DNA of 64,000 nt, from positions 5,602,501-5,666,500 of the forward strand of contig BRKX01000006.1 in assembly GCA_026008535.1 (NCBI GenBank), read 5' to 3'. Shown here in pieces: positions 12,438 through 23,013 of this stretch. The notes under the pieces are model-generated. The model made no database searches. It had not been told where the DNA came from and saw only the letters and a list, made by a program, of their open reading frames with translations. Both the position numbers and the translations under genes were made by a program. Numbering within the stretch: the first letter of the stretch is position 1; every line of letters starts with the position of its first letter. This DNA comes from Perilla frutescens. Lineage: Eukaryota; Streptophyta; Magnoliopsida; Lamiales; Lamiaceae.

Positions 12438-15400
12438 CTAGGCAAGACGCACAACCTGCTTCCCGACGTTTCGACCGGAGAAGAGCCCTACCAAAGCAGC
12501 GGGCGCATTTTCAAGCCCGTCCGCTATGTCTTCGACGTAAGTAATCTTACCTTCTGTAATAAGCGGCGCAACATAATCGAAAAACTTTGGATAGAGATGG
12601 AGGTAAGAAGAAACCAGAAATCCCTGCATACAGATTTGTTTGGCCACAATCGAAAACAAGTTTCTCACACCTTCTAATTCTCCCTCTTTGAGGTTGTATT
12701 GTGAGATCATTCCACATGCAACAATGCGACCATTGAGTTTCATGTTCAGAAGCACTGCTTCCAACATCTTTCCTCCCACGTTTTCGAAGTATATGTCGAT
12801 CCCTTCTCGGAAATACCTAATTAATCGTAATTTTAATTAATTTAAAACATTATATATATATATAATACTCGATCGTATATATAAATTCAGAATATATATA
12901 CTGCATGTGATAAAAAAAATTTAACAACTATACATACATATATATATATATATATATGGATTCCACAACGTAACATATGAAGGTGAAGTAACTAATTAAC
13001 TGACCTTTTTAAAGCTGCATTCAGATCAGCTTCTTCTTTATAGTTAAATGCATCATCAAATCCGAATTTAGTCTTCAACAGATCCACCTATATATGTGCA
13101 TGATATGATAAACCATAATCCATGACAATTAAAATTTTGCCATCTATATATGTTCAACTGCTTATTTCACGCGGATGCGCGCGCATATATATATAGGCAA
13201 CAAAGAAACATTCAAAAAACTAATTTCTACGTGTACTAATTAATTAGCATATACATTATAGCTAGGAAGATATATATTCGAGCAAACCTTATGTTTGGTT
13301 CCAGCACTTCCAACGACGTAGCAACCTAACAGTTTTGCAAACTGCCCAACAAGCTGACCAACGGCTCCAGATGCAGCAGAAATGAAGACAGGTTCTCCTT
13401 TTTTCGGTGACGATATTTCATAAAATCCAACATATGCAGATAGCCCAGGCATGCCTTAATTCATGTAGAGGCAAATTTATATAAGAAGAAACACCATTCA
13501 AATTTAGCGCATAAAATTTGTGGTAATGTTAAATGAAGTTGTAAATAATGTTGGTGCAGAATTAGAGATAGACGTTTTGAAGTAATTAATTACTAACCAA
13601 GAATTCCAGTGTAGTAGGAAAGAGGAACATGATCATCTGTATGATCAATCTTGAAAAGGCCCTCTGTAGATTTAATGAGACTATAGTCTTCCCATCCAGT
13701 CATACCCCAAATCAAGTCACCTTTCTTGAAATTTTGATTACAAGAATCCACAACTCTGCTCACTCCATTTCCTGTTATTGGCTGTAATTATACAATGCAA
13801 AAATCAAGAATATTGTCAACAACTCTGCTCACTCCATTTCCTGTTATTGGCTGTAATTATACAATGCAAAAATCAAGAATATTGTCAACTAATTAAGCAC
13901 TGTAGCATATATAAATATTTAACAAAGATTAGATAGATTATATGCACGTTTATATGTTTAATTTATCCAATATTGTTCTTTAATTTTACAACTAAAAATA
14001 TGCTTATTCTCCTAGTAAACACTTACTAAAAAGAGTAATTAAATGCATAAAAGTAGAATATACAAATAACTAAAAGAATTATTAATATTGAATAATACTA
14101 GATTTATAAATTTTATAAAACATAAGAGATCAATTTGCAATTTTCAAAACATTAAAAAATGTTTTTTAAATAAATAAAAATAGGTTTCGGATTGTGAATA
14201 GTAAAAAATTAACAGACGGAATTTTTTCATTGTTAGTTTTATCGTTAAAATGGTTAACGATGAAATTTTTAATGACGGATCTAATCCGTTATTAATCCAT
14301 CATTAGAATGATTTAACAGTGGATTTTTAATGTTTAGCGAAAACGTGATTTTTTTTATAGTGATAGATTGATATGGGTCTTTAACTACTCCTCCAAATTC
14401 AAAGATACAACATCAAAGGGCCAAACAAGGGAATTATCCACCCATTTAATTGAACTAGAAATATAGTATTCGAAAGTGTGTGTGTGTGTGTGTATATATA
14501 TGTATATATAAACACAACCCTTATATGGCTATATATATATATATATATATATAGGGGTTGGATCAAAAATACACCTTTTTCTGGTGTAGGAATTAGGAAC
14601 CCATCTTATATCGTCTATCTAGATGATCTAATGCTGAGATTAAATGTCAAAGTCAGGGCAAAAAAGAAGGAGGTGGGGGTATAGTTGTCCAGTCTTAATA
14701 AAAAAGTTGATGTCATCACTTTTTAAAAAAAATCTTAAAAACTTTGAACGATCATAACTCACTCGTTTCAAATCAGATCAATGCAAATAATATACCAAAT
14801 TAAAGATCTTTTCATGCTCTTTAATTCAAGATCAGTCATGGATATGTTTGTTCAAATAAATATAGACGAAAAATACAAAATATAAATTTTTACTCGTATC
14901 CAGCGAAAAATGTTTTTGTTAGCTTTTAAATAATGGTTCGTCAGCATTATGATAAGTTGATTACTTATGCTGACGAAGCATTTGTTATATGCTAACATAT
15001 TGCATTTATTGTGCTAATGAATGCTTATCACAATGTTAACATAGTACACATACTTATATTATTACTATTATGATTTATTACATTTCAATTAGGACTTATA
15101 ATTATTTTTTATGATTTAGTTTTTATGTTTTGGTTACTAATTAATTATTATACATTGTTTATTTCATCAAATTAGAATATATTAGTTAGGATTTTCTTCA
15201 TCCATTTATTGTTTATACCTTATGCTAACGATGAAATTGTCATATGCTAATATAGTTTATTCACAATGCTGATAAAACAATATCATTATGCTAATGTTGT
15301 ATATTTATATTGCTATTATGATTTATTCCATCCAATTATGATTTATAATTAATTTTTAGAATTTAATTCTATTTTTTAGATCATTAGAGTTTATTATATC

Positions 15401-15738
15401 TGAATTATGGTTTATTTCATCCCATTAGAATTTATAATTACACTTTAGAATTTAATTTTTCGTTAACAATATAAGGAAAAATTTCATTAGTATAACGATA
15501 ACGCTTCGTTAGCATGATGATAATACTTCGTTAGCATGACGTTATGTTATCAAATATCCTTCGTGATTTTTATAAGAATTACCAAATTACATTAATACCC
15601 CCGCGCGAATTTTTTTCAAATATTACAAAATTGTCACCACCCCTTTTAAGTAAATCTAGGCCATAGATATTTATTGATTGTATGGTGTAAAATGAGTTCC
15701 TAATTCTTACACTAGGATTGGTTTGCATTGTAACCCTC

Positions 15739-15798
<60 letters not shown>

Positions 15799-16011
15799 AT
15801 GAATAATTAGTACCCATTATAACAAACACATCTCTCTCTGTCTATACACACACACACACACACACAACAGTATTAGTGTAACGACCCGGATCTTTTTAAA
15901 ATTGGTCGTTACCTTTTTATAAAATGTGGTTCGAAAATATTATTTATTAGTGCATGTTAATTTAAAATATTTTGTTACGTTCCTATAAGTCGCGCCTAAA
16001 TTGTTATGTTT

Positions 16012-16069
<58 letters not shown>

Positions 16070-18546
16070 GCTTTGTGGAGCTTTTATATCTTTTAAAATT
16101 GAAATCTTTTATTTAAAATGATCCATTTTTCGAAGTTATTACATATATAGTATTATTGCATTGAATAATTATTTAAGATTGTACATTTATTATATCTCTA
16201 TTTTATGTTGTAATGTTAATTGGATTTTCTTAAATATTTTAAATGAGTCCATTAATTATTTAATTATATATTAAGGAGCCAAAGTATTTAATTTTGAACC
16301 TAAAATAAGATCATTTTAAAGGTTTCATCTTCACATGAATTATGAAATTGGAGGATAAGATATTTCCCTACAAAATAATAATATTTATTGAGCTCTTTCA
16401 TCTTCTCAAAGTAATTGAATTTTTCATTTAATTGATGACTTTTCATACTTCAAAGTTTCACTATAAAAAAAACACACCAATCATTTCTTGAAGTATATTC
16501 TAAGAGTTTCAAGAAAGCATAACTTTTTCCTTAGAGATATATGTATATTTTCATGAGTTCATGCATGCATTGGGTTTGAGTGAGAGTAAGGAGGGAGGAA
16601 GATGATATTTGTGAGTGTTTCTGAGGAGGGGGGGGCGGTGGAAGGAGAATTGATTTTGATCATGGGTTATAGTGTGTGTCGTAAGAAGGCGAGAGAGATG
16701 AGAGAGTGTGGGGTTTGGGGGTGGGGAGAGAGAAAATAAAGAGGGATGAGAGAGAAACATTTCTTCTCTTTTCTTTGTGAGATGGTCGAGAGTGGTGTGA
16801 AGAAAAATGAAAAATAGGAGAGAGAGAGAAGTGGTAGTTGAGTTTTGTTTTAATTAATGGGATAAGTTAGATTAATTTTAAAGTTGGCTTTGTGTTTATT
16901 TTTGGATTGGGTGGAGAGAGTTGATTGGGAGAACTAAATATCCATGCATTATTTAATTATTATTATTAATTATCTATTTTATTTATTTTTTATTATTTAT
17001 GTTAATAATTATATATTTTATATTATTAAGCGGCGCGTGGAGTTAACTAACCCGTGTTATTTTTTCAAAAATCAAAGTTCAAGTCAAGGTGGGGAATTCA
17101 ACGTGAAATTAAAAGTTCATTTATCCTTATTATATGTTATATACATTATGCAAGCAAGTTTACAGGCTAAATGATCCTAATCTACGAGTTTTGTGTTATG
17201 TTGTGATTCTTACCTGCGGAGTTGATGTTATGGAATGATCCTTACCTATGGGTTTGTGTTATGTTATGATCCTTACCTCCGGGTTTGGTGTTATGTTGAG
17301 CGATATTATGGCTTTGTGTTAAATGTTTATTTCTTATAATTTGGATAAATGTAAGGATATCTCACTGAGTCAATAGCACTCAACCCAAAACTATTACATT
17401 TTTCAGGTTGATGATTTACTCGGACGATGTGCATGATGACGTGTGATAATGGTCTATTAAAGAACTTTTATTATTTAGCTTTCGCTGTATTAAAGATAAG
17501 TATTTTATATTTTAATAAAAGTGACGTCCCTTCTTTATTATTGTTATTATTTTATTTTACAAAAATTAGGACGTGACAATTAGCACTACGATACATATGA
17601 AAAAAATCAACTTTTCAATGAACATGTATAGAAACTACACAGATCAACTTTTCAATACATAGAAAAATATTTTGTAGAAACTACACCGATCAACTTTTCA
17701 ATACATAGAAAAACATTTTGTATGCTTCTATATATGTCGTATAGGTAAATTGGCACATGAGATCCTCTATTCTAATTTAGTGTTTCATATTATATTTCAA
17801 CGATTGAATTTATATCAGTATTTATATAGTTATAAACAAATAAATACACAACTTACGAAAATAAATTTAATATGTATTAAAAATATATGCAATTGTCCTA
17901 TACTGCCTTATTTTCTTCTTTATGTATCAGTACGTTCTTTCATACTAGATTTCAAAAAATATTAAATAAGATTATGTTTGTAAATATTGTTTTAAATACA
18001 ATTCAAAATTAAGAGATATGACTCTAATTTTTAGCCGTTCAGACATGAATAATGAAGTACAATTATATTATGAAGCCGATGGAGTAAATATTTGTCATTC
18101 ATATTAACTAATTAAATATTCTCTACCTTCCTAAATCGTTGTCCCACTTTTATTTATTTCCAAAATATTATCACCAAATTATTAATGAACTAATTTCCAA
18201 TTATCACACGAAAAAAAAACATCATTTTATAAGAGAATGTCCCTCTTTATTTTTACTTCTCCATTCATCGAATGACAAAATAAAAAAAAAATAAAAAAAG
18301 AGGAGAGAAAAGACAGACCGAACCAGGGGTAAAACAAGGAATATAGTTGTCAATGAGGTTGCTCATGCGGCTTCGCATGTAGGGATCGCAAGATAAGTAG
18401 AGATTCTTCACCAAAACGGCGTCGTTGCAGTCATCTGGCACCTTGAGTTTGATTTTGGAGGTTTTGAGCATCAAATCCGATTCTTTCGGAAATCCCTCCA
18501 CATAGTCCTTCAATACTATCTGCTTGTTGCTCACTTCCTCCGCCAT
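12438..18546 (-). CDS. NADPH-dependent alkenal/enone double-bond reductase 1 (five exons)
   Basis: Medium-chain reductase of the leukotriene B4 dehydrogenase / 2-alkenal reductase type. It reduces the C=C bond of reactive alkenals or of phenylpropanoid and terpenoid enones with NADPH, normally in the cytosol. Exons, all with GT-AG borders: 18319-18546, 13598-13781, 13288-13454, 13005-13087, 12438-12816. The joined length is 1,041 nt (346 aa), matching the family's roughly 345 aa, and all phases agree. Motifs: SCDPYMRSRMS (about 52-62), FTPGSPITGNGV (72-83, across exons 1/2), NADP-binding AASGAVG (164-170), FNYKEEADL (207-215), YFENVGG (230-236), GMISQYN, and C-terminal LFSGRNVGKQVVRL. Position 224 is Arg in YFREGID, where the paralogue and most relatives have Pro. 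Intron 1 (13782-18318) is swollen by transposons. A duplicated acceptor lies at the exon 2 border. The exact substrate cannot be read from sequence. Confidence 0.93.
13752..13889 (-). repeat. 69-bp tandem duplication across the exon 2 splice acceptor
   Basis: Two adjacent 69-bp copies, 13752-13820 and 13821-13889, appear identical. Each holds the end of intron 1 (ATTATACAATGC complement, with the acceptor CAG) and the first 30 nt of exon 2. The gene-proximal copy provides the reading frame used in the annotation (acceptor before 13781). The outer copy offers an equal acceptor before 13850. Its use would add 69 nt in frame but brings in a TAA after 20 codons. Confidence 0.9.
14195..14366. mobile_element. 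Remnant of a CACTA-type terminus in intron 1
   Basis: Inverted short motifs (CGTTAAAATGGTTAACGATG, ACGGATC...ATCCGTTATTAATCC) end in TTTTTTTATAGTG at about 14350-14362. This resembles the subterminal repeats and terminus of the CACTA MITE at 37948-39011. The opposite end was not found. Confidence 0.4.
14553..15742. mobile_element. Non-autonomous TIR element in intron 1
   Basis: The left end AGGGGTTGGATCAAAAATAC and the inverted right end (reverse complement of ...AACCCTCCCCT) are related along about 50 bp. Both then contain the block GTGTA(A/G)GAATTAGGAAC. The element sits between two (TA)n tracts, so a TA-type target duplication cannot be separated from the microsatellite. The interior is AT-rich with repeated CTTCGTTAGCATGA motifs near 15500-15540 and no ORF. 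The class (MULE, hAT or other) is not decided. Confidence 0.6.
15743..15796. repeat. (TA)n microsatellite
   Basis: About 54 bp of uninterrupted TA between the TIR element and the CA-rich tract at 15845-15866. Confidence 0.9.
15877..17578 (+). mobile_element. Solo LTR of a Ty3/gypsy element (intron 1 of reductase 1)
   Basis: Starts TGTAACGACCCGGATC, ends TTAGGACGTGACA, and is flanked by the perfect 5-bp duplication ATTAG (15872-15876 and 17579-17583). There is no internal domain, primer-binding site or second LTR, so recombination between LTRs must have removed the body. The block CTCACTGAGTCAATAGCACT near 17362 and the pyrimidine/CAGGTTGATGAT stretch after it resemble long LTRs of plant Del/Tekay-type elements; the lineage is inferred. 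It contains a (TTA)n tract at 16015-16067. The host intron is on the minus strand, so the LTR lies antisense to the gene. Confidence 0.88.
16015..16067. repeat. (TTA)n microsatellite
   Basis: About 53 bp of TTA/ATT repeats inside the solo LTR. Confidence 0.9.
17606..17725. repeat. Short tandem repeat, unit about 50 bp
   Basis: CAACTTTTCAAT...GTAGAAACTACA blocks recur about two and a half times between 17606 and 17725, just outside the solo LTR in intron 1. Confidence 0.65.
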
Positions 18547-21489
18547 TATTGTTTCACTCTGTGTTGTGTGTGTTTATCTGTGTACGTGCCTTATTAATTT
18601 TCAGATATAGCGAGGTTTTTTTTCTTGGAATATGTATGGCAGAAATAAGTTTAATTTTGTGGTGAGGATTGACGAAGGCCTACGCAGTGTCAGGTTTAGA
18701 TTATTATTTGATTATAATAATTCGAAAATGTTATTTCTTGTAATAAAACTTGTAATAAAAAATGATGTGAAGTAGGAGTAAATACAAATTTCTAAGGTTC
18801 TATAAATTATATCCTTGACTTAATTATGAGATCTGGCCCATCAGTATAGAGTTATGGTAGAAATTTTTCGATTGTTATCGGAGATGGAAAACTGGCCCTC
18901 CATTGGAATCTCAGAAAATTTGGACGGTGTTTTGGTAATTTCATTATTTATTATAAAAATAAAAAAATTAAATTTCTCATTTTGTACTATGTATATGTGT
19001 ATATATTTATATAATATATAATAACAATACCGCATCCGCAAATAGAAATTTAATATTTTCCCGTCCATTTGCACATTCCAAAAATGGAAAATAATATTTT
19101 ATATTACCGCCAATGATTTATTTTCCATTTAAAAGATTGAATATTAATATATTCCACATATATGATTATATATTTCTATAAATACTAGATTGCATGCAAC
19201 TAATCATGGAGACTACAATTAGTGGGATAAGTGTCTATATAATTATAACATCAAATGTATATATATCAAAAGACCCCAATTACATTAACAAACTTTTTTT
19301 TTCAATTCTTAATATACATGTGTGTCTGTGTGTATAATTAGTTACGTTAAATATGTACAATTTTTTATATGTGTGTGTAAAACACCGACAATCTATATAA
19401 ATAAAATTCATTATATTTGTGAGTATTATTTTTTATAATAATATTAATTGATTGAATTTCAAACAAGTGTCAAAATATGCATGTTGGAGTTTTTTTTTTA
19501 AAGTCATTTTCTCTTTAAATATGAATATGATTATCATTGTATATATTATTTGCAAGGTTCAAGAGTTTTTTTTTTTTTTTTTTTTGCATTAATATTTAGT
19601 TGTTTCTGATAAGATTATTTTGTTTTCTATTTTGTAGGATTCAAATTTTCAGCTTGGTATCACAAATTAAAACTTTGAGAATAGGGTAATATAATATTTA
19701 CAATTGTATTGCGTCAATTTATTTTTATATAATGTTTGCATCTTTTGTATTATAAAGAGTTTTTTTTTTATCTCTGTTATGTTGTTATAATGCCCACTTT
19801 GATTTTGTTGTATTATAAAAAAAAGTATTTTTTTTGGGAAGTGCTCCTAGATTTGGAAAAGTAGTAAGCTGCCAAATTTTACAAATGACAATCATCCCAC
19901 ATTGAATTTTAAAGATAATTATTCCGCTTGAACATGCTATAAATTATAATGGTTAACATCAAATTTCTAACACCTCACATTTTTCTTGGTCTTTTAGTTT
20001 ATACATGAGAACAAATATAGTGTTTGAATTAATTAATTTAATATTTAAATATTTAAATTAAAATTTTGAATTACATATAATTTTATGAATGTTTTTGAAT
20101 TAAATATGGAAATCAATATATGATCACACACAAATCAATTCATCTATACTATTAATTTATAAAAATGTTTAAATTTTAAAAGTATTAATTGATAATATCA
20201 ATTTAATGTTAAATAATTTAAAATTTTGAAATTAACATAAATAAGTTATCAACTTTAAATATATTTTAAATAGTTAAGATTTTTAATTTTTGAAATAAAA
20301 TTTATCCCCACGTTAAAGAACTAACAAATATTATTGTGAATGAACAAATTGTAAAAGTTGTGAGGTCCAACAATAGTCTTTCCACCTTTTTTGGCCTTTC
20401 AATTGATATAAAGTACAAAAAATTTGAATTAACATTATTAAAAATTTCAAATATAATATTTTAAATATTTTAAATTATTAATTGTAAAAAGAAATTAAGT
20501 TAATTAAATGTATTTAAAAAATCAAGATACACATAATTTTTTTAAATTAAATATATTTAAATTTTCGGAATAAATGTATTAATTGATTTTATAAATTTAT
20601 TATTAAACAATTTTAAAATTTTGAAGCTAAAATATTTAAGTTATCATTTTTAAATATATTTTAAATAGTTAAAACTTATATTTTTTAATTTTTAAAATAA
20701 AATATAATATTATCGTACATGAACAAATTATAAATTATGAGACCGACATTCGGCAATGGTCTTTCCACCTTTCGTGATCTTTCAGTTGAGATCACGTATA
20801 ATATATTGATATTTGATTTTATCAATTTAATAGTAAATATATTTTAAAATTAAAATGTGGTATTTAGTATATGAAAAAGTTGGAATAAAATAATTTAAAT
20901 ATATTAAGTTAACCAAAGAAGGGGGTTCGAAGAACGTTTTTGAAACCAAAAAATGGATTCGAACTGTAAAATTCCAACGAGGGTCGAAAATTTTCAGAAT
21001 TTTTGAGGGGATGGGAGCTTAGCTAGGTCACCGTAGTCTGTAGACCGACCATCTTTTTTTATTTATATTTTTTGCTTTTTGTTAGCTTTCTTCACTTTTA
21101 TATTGACTTCATGGTTGTGGACGTGCAAAAATGGAGGAAGAGGGGAGAGATAGTGGCTACACCGCTGCAGGATGGAGAAGAAGGGGGTGGGCTAGCGATG
21201 GAGAAGAAGACGTGCATTTTTCCTTCCTTTTTTGTTTCTCTACAGTTGGGTATGACGTTACATGTAATATCATGCAATCTATTTCAAAAGTCAAAAATAT
21301 AATTACAATCCATTTTATATGAGTTGATGGTTTTTTATTAATTTTATAAAGTTTGAAGAGGTTATTGACACATATTCTATCAAAAAAATACACAAGTAAT
21401 TTATAATTTAGTCGATATAATTCATATTTTGATTATTATATAAATATTTTTTAATAATATTCACTGTGCATCGCACAAGTGGTACGCTG

Positions 21490-21525
<36 letters not shown>
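18547..21525. other. Upstream flank of reductase 1 and AT-rich intergenic DNA
   Basis: The first 100 bases would hold the 5' untranslated region and core promoter of reductase 1; I see no convincing TATA box, only AT-rich sequence near 18590. The rest is very AT-rich. A diverged repeat pair lies at about 20335-20430 and 20718-20805, sharing GAACAAATT, GTCTTTCCACCTTT and CTTTCA(A/G)TTGA. A GC-richer stretch near 21120-21230 has short open frames but no recognisable domain. Confidence 0.45.
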
Positions 21526-21531
<6 letters not shown>

Positions 21532-21683
21532 AAACTAGAGAGAGGCGAGAGAAAATATGAATTGTGTATATTTAATATGAGGACCAAATGCCTCTATTTA
21601 TATTAGTATAAGAGATAGGGTTTTAGAGTTGGTAATTTGGCCATCACTCATATCATATATATCTATTAGATATATTTACAACA
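21526..21683 (-). repeat. Copia 3' LTR
   Basis: 158 bp, TGTTGTAAAC to TTTACAACA; partner of 26148-26305. Confidence 0.88.
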
Positions 21684-21806
21684 CTCCCCCTTGAGTGACC
21701 AACCTCTAAAACAAATGTTGCCTCATTAAAACCTTGCTAGAAAAATCCATTGGGAAAAAATCTAGTCGAAGGAAAAGGAGTACAACTGCTCCCTCTGATC
21801 TTGAGA

Positions 21807-23013
21807 TCATTGTAGATCTTGGAGTCGGCGCATGCCGATCTTGTATACCAATTTTCTGAATGTTGATGTTGGTAATGCCTTTGTGAATAAGTCTGCCAAA
21901 TTGTCACTTGAGCGAATTTGTTGAATGTTGATATCGCCATTCTTTTGGAGATCGTGTGTGTAGAATAACTTGGGAGAAATGTGCTTTGTCCTATCACCTT
22001 TGATGTATCCTTCCTTGAGTTGCGCAATGCAAGCAGCATTGTCTTCATACAAAACAGTTGGAGTGATCTTTGATGAAGGTAATCCGCATGACTCTTGGAT
22101 GTGACTTGTCATATTTCTCAACCATACACACTCTCGACTTGTTTCATGGATTGCAATGATTTCAGAATGATTTGAGGATGTTGCAGTCAAGGTTTGCTTC
22201 ACAGACTTCCATGATATAGCAGTTCCACCACATATGAAAGCATAGCCAGTTTGTGACTTAGCTTGATGTGGATCGGATAAAAATCCTGCATCCGAATACC
22301 CTACCAGAGAAGAATCGTAATTTTCTGAATAATATAATCCAAGATCTATGGTACCCTTCAGATAACGTAGAATGTGCTTAACACCATTCCAATATCTCAA
22401 AGTGGGTGCAGCGCTATATCTTGCGAGAAGATTTACAGAAAAAGCTATATCTGGTCTAGTATAATTAGCCAGATAAGTTAATGCTCCAATTGCACTTAGA
22501 TATGGTACTTCATGACCAAGTATCGTTTCACCATCTTCAATAGGTCGAAATGGATCTTTCTTCGTATCAAGTGATCTAACGACGATTGGTGATGCTAATA
22601 GATGTGCATTATCCATGTAAAAACGCTTTAACACTTTTTCTGTATATGTGGATTGGTGAATAAACGTTCCTCCTCGGACACGTTCAATTTGCAAACCAAG
22701 ACAGAATTTTGTCTTTCCCAAATCTTTCATCTCAAATTCTTTCTTCAAATATTCAGCAGTTTTATTGAGCTCTTCAGGAGTCCCAATTAAATTCAAATCA
22801 TCAACATAAACTGCTATAATTGCAAATCCACTTTCGGTTTTCTTTATGAAAACACAAGGGCATATATCATTATTTTTGTATCCTTCTTTCAACAGATACT
22901 CGCTCAATCTATTATACCACATACGGCCAGACTGTTTCAGCCCATACAATGATTTTTGCAGTTTAATCGAAAACATGCTTTTGGGTTTTGATTTTAATGC
23001 TTCAGGCATTTTA
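21807..23013 (-). pseudogene. Ty1/copia reverse transcriptase-RNase H fragment
   Basis: About 400 codons of open frame. In order: SLYGLKQSGRMWYNRLSEYL, the RT catalytic AVYVDDLNLIGT, FEMKDLGKTKFCLGLQIE, YLSAIGALTYLANYTRPDIA, GYSDAGFLSDPHQAKSQTG and ISWKSVKQTLTATSS of RNase H, DNAACIAQLKEGYIKGDRTK, and ADLFTKALP near the C-terminus. The frame stays open upstream to 23207, but residues before about KMPEALKSK are noncoding 3'-end-like sequence (reverse strand of 23017-23200) fused to it. The N-terminal RT fingers and everything 5' of it are lost, so it is a truncated domain, not a working polyprotein. Confidence 0.88.
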
